Shown here piece by piece: positions 20,301 through 27,582 of a stretch of DNA of 64,000 nucleotides; position 1 is the first letter of the stretch; each line of letters begins with the position of its first letter. Under the pieces are notes generated by a model. It made no database searches, was not told the origin of the DNA, and saw only the letters and a program-made list of their open reading frames with translations. The stretch is from Gemmatimonadota bacterium (GTDB lineage Bacteria; Gemmatimonadota; Gemmatimonadetes; Gemmatimonadales; GWC2-71-9), in contig CP070666.1 of assembly GCA_020351775.1 (NCBI GenBank), positions 5,274,650-5,338,649 on the forward strand, read 5' to 3'. The position numbers and the translations under genes are program-made.

Positions 20301-20506
20301 CTGGCAGCAGTGAGTGCAGGACGGTCTCCGACAGCCACCGCCGCGTGCTCGACATTCGGATGGACGCCGGATTGTCGGAGACCCTGCGGGGTGGGGCCAC
20401 ATTCAGCTATGTTCTGAACGAACTGCGACATACGTCGGAACGGTTGTCTCAGGTGGTATTCAGCATCTACATCGACTACAGGTTCTTCGCAGGTGAAATC
20501 CGATGA
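14357..20506 (+). CDS. sprA: SprA-like giant outer-membrane protein
   Basis: A 2049-residue protein with an N-terminal signal peptide (about 1-23, ending TLLAQ) and no internal membrane helices. Family hallmarks are the YVEDFE motif near residue 741, the WVDDIRLTD motif near residue 1345, and long runs of alternating residues in the C-terminal part typical of outer-membrane beta-strands. In Bacteroidota, SprA is the about 2300-2400-residue, 36-stranded barrel through which the type IX system exports cargo; this protein is slightly shorter. The start is GTG 14357. The stop overlaps the next gene by four bases. No other type IX components (PorV, GldKLMN) are in this window, so export activity is inference from family membership. 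Confidence 0.8.
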   Translation: MSRATIAVVVAALLMPCGTLLAQVGAAAQPGLRLRFAADTLELRVPPQLQPGGILTPRTTPEELARSWVAQLRLVIDAQRARRRHELLLQSVGLRREPARPAIPRPEAVAQPAAEQVGREQQPPLGSLAQFADLGVDLNARIELVFDQLRNARCTAADAFNVASGCVGGFPTPTLQPRFDVRSSGIVGDRVHLDVDFDTEREFNANNSIIVYYQGLEDEILRRVDVGTVTFQAPPSRFITTGIPSNSFGVQAEAQLGALNFRSIAAQQKGSAVRVREFTVGEAATQPVDFEARDLDFEAGRFFFVVNPIDLPGYPAVDILNINVAALPPALQLDAVRVYRLRAQSGQVQDNPNLGGIDAVAVRFDGPQRVGPFSWELLIEGRDYYLDPSATWFALNTRVGTQDFLAVSYVTTSGDTIGTFPAVNGVSDTLELVYEPRRGADVPTFPYEMRNAYRIGSGEMDRGTTSVSVLVNNSETPLDGRGTYLSRLGVALQTDASTVDEFNRLFPRIRDPGGGAPVRDLFLVFPHLTPFADSSRLAVGERNDSLYRTPTYLRQSQGPPPKFTLAVHYEAGGAGTQTVLNLGAIQVRVGSERIYSGERQLTRGRDYEIDYALGQLTFLNPDSLFQGPTQIRAEYEENQLFDDAPRSILGFSSSYSLGKTGDIHAIGIFQSERSVSNRPLLGFEPQALFIGGLSTELHFRPLGITRFLDGLPLLNTTVPSALDIDGEVAVSLPNSNRSGVAYVEDFETAPSTRVNLSEGAFQLAAAPTSGRGLPLEYLDASGNFDPGQAVPLVWQNLIRSSTGGLVQFTARDIDSTIVLSGSGVSIETALWLTLKPDTVGGVPDGITGAPRWFRPHTVGPRWRSIVQPLGGGSGVGIDLSRVEFFDFWVLEDASRLARQQGAYLVFDFGTVFEDAVGFGPTSFSPAGADTSFDGFQLIGTGRLDSEKDPLTNVYNAQFDEVGILGDLLDSIVDTQSGTVIREFPTCDLRTFTDISAFPLGNLLARCSRGNGALNTEDLDGDNRLDLNVGTTQEDFFRYVFPVGDDRHFVREGGSYTDFDGGQWTWRLYRVPFREDTVQVGRPNITQIRSLRTTVVAPDQAGVAQEFSLALARMQFVGAPWIKRSETPIAGLSGMRGEPRGEVLVSVITTQDLELGYESPPGVIDQPPRSDLDLTFGSVEVNETSLRILVKDLRAGERGEALTRFTNTADKNFLQYRNLRVWARGRDVGWEEGDLEFLLKVGRDEDNFYMYRTQARSVSWEPEVVVDITRWTQLRVQIENRWLSGAPPSGAAECGGDSTAYVACDGPYFIQVRDPGTSPPNLARVSEVAVGVFRAQESTTIEQAELWVDDIRLTDVIDDAGVAAAVDIRLAAADVAQLSVGYSSVSDRFRQLEEEPSYITDRSLRLGLGLNLDKFLPQSWGLSMPFQVRHARTDADPFYVSETDVRADALADLRQPGSAVTDLEVGLRRVRRGTSLVERVLLDPVSVRVRSSSGSSTTSLSEASTKNRQLHADYSTAPRPKTVRVVPDFIVDLVDALPGFISNSEFANALRGSRFRWNPQRLRFSSTLTDNSTQRTVFRVPVELPSDTTTRVLPSIRHLWRNAAELDLRPFSTFGLSASYESTRDLQDYGDSTAIGDYLGGLSGDFLGMNAGFERTRRITTGMDLSPVLSAWLRPRFLFSSSFLFNRDPNAPAPDTIMGIFRTPQSTTNSRVRELGATVDLARLFRGIFGDSSLPATVMGGLLPADFSHVRELRSNFNDITFIPGLKYQLALGGLDEFRTQGGLLATSTGEITGLTLTAGARLPLGTQVRISYRKGGNRVWLARSGVQERNEQKSLEWPSLVASWVYTPGDRLRNVISSISAQFEYRTVERATFQPITDPLPQSGAGAGIGMQGPRWTEDYTRSLAPRLTIIWPAGVSTSGSYASTRNRLLTSGNTRNTDQVDWNGSLGFGFRPPSDLFGSRNEIRTTVSFTDSQRAVCMMTTGSSECRTVSDSHRRVLDIRMDAGLSETLRGGATFSYVLNELRHTSERLSQVVFSIYIDYRFFAGEIR

Positions 20507-21408
20507 GATCCGGCTTTAGGGCGTTCTTCGTGGCGGCCCTGGCTTGCAGTGCGGGAGCGCAGGTGGAGCGGGAGTTCGACGGTGCTAAGGCGCTGGAGTA
20601 TGTGGAGACCCAGCTGGCCTTCGGCCCGCGTGTACCCAACACCAGGGGCCACCAGAGTACCGGCGACTGGATCTTGGAGCGAATCGAGGCGACCGCCGAC
20701 TCGGTAGAGGTGCAGGCCTGGGATCATGTCACGAGCCAAGGAGACACGCTGCATCTGCGGAACTTCATCGCGCAGTTCCGACCAGCGGTGAGCGAACGGA
20801 TTCTGTACGTGGCTCACTGGGACACCAGGCCCGCGGCAGATCGGAGCGCCAATCTGGGGGAGCAGCAGTCGCCGGTGCCTGGGGCCAACGATGGGGCCTC
20901 GGGAGTGGCGGTCCTACTCGGTGTAGCGGATGCACTGGCCGTGAAACCGCCGTCGTTCGGCGTCGACCTGCTGTTCGTCGACGGTGAGGACTACGGCGAT
21001 TTCGGCCGCAATATCGATGTGTTGCTGGGATCCCGGTACTATGCCGCCAACCTGGATCCCGAGAAGCCGAAGCCTCTCTTCGCAGTCGTTTGGGACATGA
21101 TTGGTGATCGCGACCTCAGGATTCCCCAGGAACCCAACTCGGTGCGCGGAGCTCCCGAAGTAGTGCAGCGCGTCTGGGATAAAGCGGCGGAGCTGGGATA
21201 CGGCCGCATCTTCCGACGGGAATCGGGACCGCCGATGACCGACGACCACTTGCCGCTCCAACGGGCCGGTATCCGAGCCATCGATGTCATCGACTTCGAG
21301 TTCGGTCCCGGTAACAGCTATTGGCACACCACGGAAGACACCATAGACAAGGTTAGCGTCGAGAGCCTCCAGACCGTGGGTGACGTAGCGGTGGCGTTAG
21401 TGCGATAG
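20503..21408 (+). CDS. M28-family zinc protein, glutaminyl-peptide cyclotransferase-like
   Basis: A secreted 301-residue protein with signal peptide MRSGFRAFFVAALACSAGA, possibly a lipoprotein because of C15. The M28/QC fold is supported by H105 (AHWDTRP), D130 (GANDGASG), the acidic pair E162/D163 (DGEDYG), D198 and H275 (YWHTTEDT). The TDDHLPLQRAG segment is also typical of glutaminyl cyclases, which convert N-terminal Gln to pyroglutamate; aminopeptidase activity is the alternative. It is translationally coupled (ATGA) to the SprA-like gene, suggesting a shared role in maturing exported proteins. Confidence 0.75.
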   Translation: MRSGFRAFFVAALACSAGAQVEREFDGAKALEYVETQLAFGPRVPNTRGHQSTGDWILERIEATADSVEVQAWDHVTSQGDTLHLRNFIAQFRPAVSERILYVAHWDTRPAADRSANLGEQQSPVPGANDGASGVAVLLGVADALAVKPPSFGVDLLFVDGEDYGDFGRNIDVLLGSRYYAANLDPEKPKPLFAVVWDMIGDRDLRIPQEPNSVRGAPEVVQRVWDKAAELGYGRIFRRESGPPMTDDHLPLQRAGIRAIDVIDFEFGPGNSYWHTTEDTIDKVSVESLQTVGDVAVALVR

Positions 21409-21493
21409 CAGGAATCTCTGGTCCGCGTTATTGGGCTCCCTTGTGCGCAGAAACGATCTGGTTCACGGGCCGCCGTGATTCGATTCATGAGTC

Positions 21494-22105
21494 ATGGCTA
21501 CCAGAGACGAACGGCGTGCCACCCTGATCCTGCTGGGTCTCGCGTGTGCCGGCCTGGTGGTCCGCCTGCTCGCCCTGAGCGGGACAGCACCGGGTGACAT
21601 CACCTACCGTGCCGCTGGAGGGGATCGGCCGACTCGAGACTCGCTGGCCGCCAAAGCCGGCCGACTGGCGCGACCGCTGGCACCGGACGAGAAGATCGAT
21701 CTGGATTTGGCGCCGGCAGACGAGCTGGCGCGGCTACCGCGCATCGGGCCAGCGCTGGCGGCCAGAATCGTGACCGATCGCACCATCAACGGCCCGTTTG
21801 GCTCGCTGGCAGGCTTGGACCGTGTTTCCGGTGTCGGTCCCACGCTGCTGCGTGGTATCGAACCGCATGCTGTCTTCAGTGGCCGGTCACGCAAGTCACC
21901 GGACCGGCAGCCGGATCTTGTGAGGCTCAGCACAGCGACCGCCGAGGAGCTGGCCCAACTTCCGGGAATCGGACCGGTCAAAGCGAAAGCGATCGTCCGG
22001 CATCGGGAGCAGTACGGCCCATTCAGGTCTGTGGAGAACTTGACGAACGTAAGAGGTATAGGGCGGGCTACGGTGGACCGCATCCGGCAGCTCGTGCGGC
22101 CGTGA
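21494..22105 (+). CDS. ComEA-like protein with two helix-hairpin-helix domains
   Basis: A 203-residue protein with one N-terminal membrane helix (about 10-29), a linker, and two HhH domains (LARLPRIGPALAARIV and LAQLPGIGPVKAKAIV). ComEA proteins are anchored DNA receptors that pull DNA into the periplasm during T4P-dependent transformation; most have one double-HhH unit like this. The pilBTC operon immediately downstream supports a competence role. A DNA-repair HhH protein is less likely because of the anchor. Confidence 0.75.
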   Translation: MATRDERRATLILLGLACAGLVVRLLALSGTAPGDITYRAAGGDRPTRDSLAAKAGRLARPLAPDEKIDLDLAPADELARLPRIGPALAARIVTDRTINGPFGSLAGLDRVSGVGPTLLRGIEPHAVFSGRSRKSPDRQPDLVRLSTATAEELAQLPGIGPVKAKAIVRHREQYGPFRSVENLTNVRGIGRATVDRIRQLVRP

Positions 22106-22110
22106 CCAAC

Positions 22111-22138
22111 TTGACACGATATGGAGCACCCCTACTTT
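22111..22138 (+). promoter_or_regulatory. Sigma-70-type promoter for pilB-pilT-pilC
   Basis: Perfect TTGACA (22111-22116), 16 bases, TACTTT (22133-22138), giving a leader of about 50 bases before the pilB ATG at 22195. Confidence 0.55.
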
Positions 22139-22194
22139 GCTCTTGGGATTGAACGGGTTTACGCGATTCTCACCTCTTTCTAACCTGGTTTGCC

Positions 22195-23901
22195 ATGGCG
22201 ACGGCTGCGGCTAGTACAGAGCGGCTCGGTGACCTGTTGGTACGTGAAGGCCTGATAACGCGGGAGCAGTTGCAGGCGGCGCTCACCGAACAGAGGAACA
22301 CCGGGATGCGATTGGGCTACACTCTGGTGAAGCTCGGGATCGTGGAAGAGACCGAGATCACCAAAATGCTGGCCCGCCAGTATCGTATGCCAGCGGTGGA
22401 TCTGGCCCGTTTCGAGGTCGATCCCCGGATCGTGAAGCTGGTGCCGGGCGAGGTTGCGGTGCGGCACACTGTGTTGCCGCTCAAGCGAGAGGGTCGCACG
22501 CTGACAGTGGCGATGTCCGATCCGACCAACATGACCGTGGTGGACGACCTCAAGTTCATCACGCGTTACGACATCTTTCCCGTCATAGCTGGTGAGTATA
22601 CGCTGCGCACGGCCATCGAGCGCTATTACGAGCAGACGGACGCACAACTACAAACCATTCTCAAGGACATTGCGGAGGAGGAGGACCTCGAGGTCATCGA
22701 GGAAGAAGAGGATGAAGACGCTCCTACGCAGGTGGCCGACGATGCTCCGGTAGTCAAACTGATCAACGGTATACTCACCGACGCCGTCAAGCGTGGAGCG
22801 AGCGACATACACATCGAGCCGTTCGAGAAGGAGCTACGGGTTCGGTACCGTATCGACGGCGCGTTGCAGGAAGTTATGAAACCGCCGCTCAAGCTACGGG
22901 CTGCTCTCACGAGCCGCGTGAAGATCATGTCTAACTTGAACATTGCTGAGCGACGTGTGCCTCAGGACGGACGCATCAAGCTCAAGATGGGCAAGAGGGT
23001 CATTGATTTCCGGGTGTCCACGCTCCCCGTCATCTTCGGCGAAAAGATCGTGCTGCGGATTCTGGATAAGGGCAACCTGACTCTCGACCTCACGAAGTTC
23101 GGCTTCGAGCCGAAGGCCGAAGACGACCTAATGCGGGCGATCCTCAATCCCTACGGCATGGTGTTGGTGACCGGGCCTACCGGCTCTGGCAAGACGACGA
23201 CACTCTATTCGGCGCTGCAGCGGGTCAACACGATAGAGGTCAACATCATGACCGCCGAGGATCCGGTGGAGTACAATCTCCATGGGATCAACCAGGTGCT
23301 AGTGCGCACCGAGATCGGCATGACGTTCGCTGCCGCGCTGCGGGCGTTTCTACGCCAAGATCCCAACATCGTGATGGTCGGAGAGATCCGGGACATCGAG
23401 ACGGGCAGCATTGCGATCAAGGCGGCACTCACCGGCCACCTCGTTCTGTCGACACTTCACACCAACGATGCTCCCTCGACGGTGACCAGAATGATCGACA
23501 TGGGGATCGAACCGTTCAACGTCGCCAGTGCGGTCAATTTGATCGTGGCGCAGCGACTGGTGAGGCGGATTTGCACGGACTGCAAGCGGGAGTACAAGTA
23601 CAACGTGGAGGAACTCCACGCGCTGGGCATAAGCGAGGCGGAGGCAAAAGGGATCACGTTCTACAAGGGCGAGGGCTGTGACGCCTGCGGTGAGACCGGA
23701 TACAAAGGCCGCCAGGGTCTGTACGAGGTCATGGCAATGTCTCCTGAACTGCGCCGCATGGTGCTGCGCGGAGCATCGACCGCCGAGCTGAAAGATCGGG
23801 CGGTTGAAGAGGGCATGCTGACCTTGCGGACGGATGGAATCGTAAAGGTGAAGCGGGGCATAACTACGTTGGAGGAAGTCGTGAAGGAAACGGCGGAATA
23901 G
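22195..23901 (+). CDS. pilB: Type IV pilus assembly ATPase PilB with MshEN c-di-GMP domain
   Basis: Cytoplasmic hexameric motor (568 residues) that powers pilin polymerisation. The N-terminal MshEN domain has two complete 24-residue c-di-GMP motifs, R10-Q33 (RLGDLLVREGLI...) and R39-Q62 (RLGYTLVKLGIV...), separated by exactly five residues. There follow an acidic linker (about 160-180), a GSPII_E N2 domain, Walker A GPTGSGKTT (near 325), and a C-terminal zinc site of two CxxC pairs (CTDC near 460, CDAC near 497). It is first of pilB-pilT-pilC with four-base spacing to pilT. Confidence 0.95.
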   Translation: MATAAASTERLGDLLVREGLITREQLQAALTEQRNTGMRLGYTLVKLGIVEETEITKMLARQYRMPAVDLARFEVDPRIVKLVPGEVAVRHTVLPLKREGRTLTVAMSDPTNMTVVDDLKFITRYDIFPVIAGEYTLRTAIERYYEQTDAQLQTILKDIAEEEDLEVIEEEEDEDAPTQVADDAPVVKLINGILTDAVKRGASDIHIEPFEKELRVRYRIDGALQEVMKPPLKLRAALTSRVKIMSNLNIAERRVPQDGRIKLKMGKRVIDFRVSTLPVIFGEKIVLRILDKGNLTLDLTKFGFEPKAEDDLMRAILNPYGMVLVTGPTGSGKTTTLYSALQRVNTIEVNIMTAEDPVEYNLHGINQVLVRTEIGMTFAAALRAFLRQDPNIVMVGEIRDIETGSIAIKAALTGHLVLSTLHTNDAPSTVTRMIDMGIEPFNVASAVNLIVAQRLVRRICTDCKREYKYNVEELHALGISEAEAKGITFYKGEGCDACGETGYKGRQGLYEVMAMSPELRRMVLRGASTAELKDRAVEEGMLTLRTDGIVKVKRGITTLEEVVKETAE

Positions 23902-23905
23902 GGCG

Positions 23906-25054
23906 ATGGCGGATCAGGATACTCAGAAAGGTGCATCTGTCTCAGTCAATCTCAGGGCGCTGCTCGAGGAGATGATCGAACGTGATGCATCCGATCTGCA
24001 CATCACTGCGGGCGAACGCCCCAAGCTGCGGGTCGATGGTGACATCACGAACTCCAAGATCGAGAATCCGCTCAGTCCCAAGGAGACGCTGCAACTCGCG
24101 TACTCGGTGTTGACGGAGAATCAGAAGAAGCGCTTCGAGAACGAAGACGAACTCGACTTCTCATTCGGTATTCAGAACCTGGCCCGCTTCCGTGGCAATT
24201 GCTTCAAACAGAGGGGCTGCGTGACGCTCGTGATCAGGCAGATCCCCTTCTCGGTGAAGACGTTTGAGGAGCTGGGCTTGCCGGCTGCGCTGAAGCAGCT
24301 ATCCGAGCGACCCCGCGGCCTCGTCCTTGTCACCGGTCCCACAGGCTCCGGCAAGTCCACTACACTGGCCGCGATGATTGACAAGATCAATAAGGAGCGC
24401 AAGGCACACATAATAACGATCGAGGATCCCATCGAGTTCATCCATCGGCATCAGAGCTGCATAGTCAATCAGCGCGAGGTGGGTACGGACACGAAGTCGT
24501 TTGCCAACGCACTCAAGTACGCTTTGCGTCAAGATCCCGATGTAGTTTTGATTGGCGAGATGCGTGATCTGGAGACCATCGCAGCCGCGCTCACCATCGC
24601 TGAGACGGGCCATCTGGCGTTCGCCACCTTGCATACGAACTCTGCAGCAGAGACCATAAACCGTGTGATCGATGTGTTCCCCTCGCATCAGCAATCTCAG
24701 GTTCGGGCACAGCTCGCCTTCGTGCTCGAGGGTGTGGTGACGCAGACATTGCTGCAGAGAGCATCGGGCAAGGGGCGGGTCATGGGTTGCGAGATCATGA
24801 TCGCGACTCCGGCGATCCGTGCGCTGATCCGTGATGACAAGGTGCACCAGATCTATTCAGCAATGCAGGCGGGCAAGAAGCACGGTATGCTGACACTGGC
24901 AGATTCCCTGTACACACTCTACATGGCGCGCGATGTGAGCCTGGAGGAATGCCTCAGAGTAGTGCCTGATCAAAACGAATTCCTTCGCATGGTGGGAGAA
25001 CCCGTGCCGGGTGAAGAGGGGATTGGAGCAACTGCGATGGCAGGGAGACGTTAA
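23906..25054 (+). CDS. pilT: Type IV pilus retraction ATPase PilT
   Basis: Hexameric ATPase (382 residues) that depolymerises pili for twitching and DNA uptake. It shows ASDLHITAG in the N-terminal domain, Walker A GPTGSGKST, the Walker B region VLIGEMRDLET with the adjacent histidine box (ETGHLAFATLHTN), and the PilT-specific C-terminal motif read here as AIRALIRDDK (usual AIRNLIR). It lies between pilB and pilC, as in many bacteria. Confidence 0.95.
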   Translation: MADQDTQKGASVSVNLRALLEEMIERDASDLHITAGERPKLRVDGDITNSKIENPLSPKETLQLAYSVLTENQKKRFENEDELDFSFGIQNLARFRGNCFKQRGCVTLVIRQIPFSVKTFEELGLPAALKQLSERPRGLVLVTGPTGSGKSTTLAAMIDKINKERKAHIITIEDPIEFIHRHQSCIVNQREVGTDTKSFANALKYALRQDPDVVLIGEMRDLETIAAALTIAETGHLAFATLHTNSAAETINRVIDVFPSHQQSQVRAQLAFVLEGVVTQTLLQRASGKGRVMGCEIMIATPAIRALIRDDKVHQIYSAMQAGKKHGMLTLADSLYTLYMARDVSLEECLRVVPDQNEFLRMVGEPVPGEEGIGATAMAGRR

Positions 25055-25072
25055 ACCGCAGAGGAGATCGGG

Positions 25073-26266
25073 ATGTCAGTCTTCGAATACACAGCACGTA
25101 CCGCGACCGGTGAAGAGACTCTGGGAACAATGGAAGCCTCCAGCAGAGAGGAGGTTGTCCAGCAGCTACGCAAGAACCGCATGATGGTGGTTCGCGTGCG
25201 AGAGCAGCGGAAGCGAAGAAAAGGTGGCAGGGTGCCGATCCGAGACACTGTGGTGTTCACCCGCCAGTTCGCCACCATGGTCAACTCGGGCCTGCCGTTA
25301 GTACAAGCACTCGACATACTGGCGCGGCAGACGGAGAACAAGACTCTCTCCGAAGTAACCAAGCAAGTCGTGTACGACGTCGAGAGCGGTAACACGCTGG
25401 CAGACGCCTTGGGCAAACACCCGAATGCGTTCAGCCAGCTCTACGTCAACATGGTTGCGGCAGGTGAGGCCGGCGGTATCCTGGATACCATCATGTTGCG
25501 TCTGGCCACCTTCCTGGAGAAGAACGACGCAATAATCCGGAAGGTGAAGGGCGCGATGGTATACCCCTCGGTGATCTTTTCGGTGGCGATTCTGGCCGTG
25601 CTGGTGCTGCTGATATTCGTGATTCCGACGTTCCAGAACATGTTCGCATCCGTCAACCTGGAACTACCTCTCCCCACACGGATCGTGATTGGGATGAGCG
25701 CGTTCCTCCAAGGCTTCTGGTGGGCGATAATCGCAGCCGGAGTCGCTCTCTTCTTCGGGATTAGGTACTACTACGGAACGGAGAACGGCAAGCTGGTCAT
25801 CGACAGGGCGCTGCTGGGTTTCCCGGTATTAGGCGACCTGCTCCGTAAGTCGTCGGTTTCGCGTTTCACACGCACCCTGGGAACGCTGTTGGCATCGGGT
25901 GTATCGATCCTCGACGGATTGGAGATAACTGCCCGAACTGCGGGCAACCGCGTGATTCACGATGCAGTGATGGAATCACGGGGCTCGATTGCCGGCGGTG
26001 AGACGATCGCGGGTCCGCTAGAGAAGTCGGGCGTCTTTCCGCCAATGGTGACGTCGATGATCGCAGTCGGTGAGGCGACCGGCGGCCTGGACGAGATGTT
26101 GTCCAAGATTGCCGACTTCTACGACGACGAAGTGGATGCGGCTGTCTCGACCCTGCTGTCGCTTATGGAGCCGATTATGATCGTGTTCCTTGGCGTCATC
26201 GTGGGCGGCATGATCGTAGCCATGTACCTGCCGATCTTCGACATGATCAACGCGGTGGGAGCCTAG
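25073..26266 (+). CDS. pilC: Type IV pilus inner-membrane platform protein PilC
   Basis: A 397-residue GspF/PilC-family protein with two cytoplasmic T2SSF domains (about 65-190 and 265-390) and three membrane helices (near 165-190, 215-240 and 365-390). It is the platform on which PilB and PilT act. The repeated family motifs FTRQFATMVNSGLPLVQALDI and FTRTLGTLLASGVSILDGL mark the two halves. A strong hairpin follows at 26308. Confidence 0.95.
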   Translation: MSVFEYTARTATGEETLGTMEASSREEVVQQLRKNRMMVVRVREQRKRRKGGRVPIRDTVVFTRQFATMVNSGLPLVQALDILARQTENKTLSEVTKQVVYDVESGNTLADALGKHPNAFSQLYVNMVAAGEAGGILDTIMLRLATFLEKNDAIIRKVKGAMVYPSVIFSVAILAVLVLLIFVIPTFQNMFASVNLELPLPTRIVIGMSAFLQGFWWAIIAAGVALFFGIRYYYGTENGKLVIDRALLGFPVLGDLLRKSSVSRFTRTLGTLLASGVSILDGLEITARTAGNRVIHDAVMESRGSIAGGETIAGPLEKSGVFPPMVTSMIAVGEATGGLDEMLSKIADFYDDEVDAAVSTLLSLMEPIMIVFLGVIVGGMIVAMYLPIFDMINAVGA

Positions 26267-26307
26267 TCGGCAGGGAAGACGCCAAGGCCATAGAGCACAG
26301 GATCGGG

Positions 26308-26345
26308 CGATGGGGTCTCACTCAAGGCGTGAGGCCCCATCGTGG
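26308..26345 (+). terminator. Hairpin terminator after pilBTC
   Basis: A 14-base-pair stem (CGATGGGGTCTCAC / GTGAGGCCCCATCG, one T-G pair) with a seven-base loop. The following GTGGTTC is a poor U-tract, so it may attenuate rather than fully terminate before the next two genes. Confidence 0.6.
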
Positions 26346-26388
26346 TTCAGCGAAGGTCTGATCTTTGACCGAGCGGAGCAGAGATCGA

Positions 26389-26715
26389 ATGCGTTTGCCG
26401 CCCCAGCCGTTTCTGCGTGCCATTCTGTTGCGGTCCACCATCATCTGGATCGGTGTCAGGATCGCTGCCACAGCCGTAGTTCGAATGGTGCCGGAGTGGC
26501 CGGGAGAAGAGCCCGCCCCTCCGTATGCACTGGCTCCCCCGCTAATCGCTGCAGTCATAGTACTGACCACCGCCCTCACGGTGCTCGACTGCGCCCGTCA
26601 CAATGAGGTCCTGTACCTGACGAACCTCGGCGTCAGCCGCAGGACTCTGGTTCTCGCAGCAGGCCTGCTGCCACTGCTTTACTCGGTGGCGACTGCAGTG
26701 TTGGTGCGGCTGTGA
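26389..26715 (+). CDS. Small three-helix membrane protein, probable ABC partner
   Basis: A 108-residue unrecognised protein with three hydrophobic segments (about 12-33, 46-67 and 84-106). ATG 26389 with GCGGAG ten bases upstream is preferred over TTG 26365. Its stop overlaps the start of the ABC ATPase gene (GTGA), so it is the likely membrane partner of that ATPase, although it is far smaller than a normal permease. The function is unknown. Confidence 0.55.
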   Translation: MRLPPQPFLRAILLRSTIIWIGVRIAATAVVRMVPEWPGEEPAPPYALAPPLIAAVIVLTTALTVLDCARHNEVLYLTNLGVSRRTLVLAAGLLPLLYSVATAVLVRL

Positions 26716-27458
26716 ACCCGCTCCTCGCGGTCGAATCGATCGGCAAATCGTTCGGCACGAGGATTGTGCTGAGAACAGCCTCGATGTGGGCCCACCCCAG
26801 CCGAATCACCGTGCTGCTGGGGAGGAACGGTTGCGGCAAGACTACATTGGTGAAGATCACGGTCGGTCTGCTGCGGGCGGACTACGGTGTCGTGATCTAC
26901 CGGGGATTGCGGAGCCTGAAGCCGCGGCTCCACCGCCTGGCGCGGACCGGTCTCTATTACCTGCCAGAACGCAATCTGCTTTCGTCGGCGTTCACGTTGC
27001 GCGAGCACCTCCGGGCCGTGAACCGGCTGGTCCCGGAATCCGACGTCGAGGGAGCCGTCGAGCTGTTGCGGCTGGGTGAGTTCATCGATCGCAAACCGCG
27101 CTCCCTGTCTGGTGGCGAACTCCGCCGCGCCGAGATTGCCATTGCCCTGGCGCGCCGGCCGATTTGTCTTTTGGCGGACGAACCCTACATGGGCATAATG
27201 CCAACCGATACCGAGCTGATTACCCGTGCGTTCCGTGAGCTGGCCGGCGAGGGGTGCGCGGTGCTCGTCACGGGTCACGAAGTGAGGACCCTGCTGGAGC
27301 TGGCGGATGACGTTATCTGGCAGACAGGTGGCACGACGCACCATATCGGCACCCCCGATCAGGCGCAGCTCCATCACGAGTTCCGCCGCGATTACTTGGG
27401 GCCCGGATTCGCCGCGAATCGCGGCTCACCGGAGCCAGGAGGCGGATCTCGCGAGTGA
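26712..27458 (+). CDS. ABC transporter ATP-binding protein, LptB/LivF-like
   Basis: A 248-residue ATPase with Walker A LLGRNGCGKTT (about 36-46), signature SLSGGELRRAEIAIALA, Walker B CLLADEPYMG and H-loop VTGHEV. The ending RDYLGPGF resembles the YLGxxF tail of LptB, and the overall sequence is closest to the LptB/LivF group. The D-loop is not canonical (MGIMPTDTE). The start is GTG 26712, coupled to the small membrane protein. The substrate is unknown; the place inside the pilus region suggests a surface-related role. Confidence 0.75.
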   Translation: MNPLLAVESIGKSFGTRIVLRTASMWAHPSRITVLLGRNGCGKTTLVKITVGLLRADYGVVIYRGLRSLKPRLHRLARTGLYYLPERNLLSSAFTLREHLRAVNRLVPESDVEGAVELLRLGEFIDRKPRSLSGGELRRAEIAIALARRPICLLADEPYMGIMPTDTELITRAFRELAGEGCAVLVTGHEVRTLLELADDVIWQTGGTTHHIGTPDQAQLHHEFRRDYLGPGFAANRGSPEPGGGSRE

Positions 27459-27582
27459 GCGGATCGGGCTGCGTGGCTGCGCGAGCGCCGGGTGCGCTGT
27501 GTACTCCGCCACTTCCGAGGGTGGATCTTGCGATAGCTGTACTATTGCATTTTGCAACGGCTATTCGAATACTAGGGGTGCA

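Noticed and set aside
27545-27573. TTGCAT-N17-AATACT as the pilS promoter
   Set aside because: The implied transcript would start within a few bases of the ATG and the -10 is poor; read-through from upstream is as likely.
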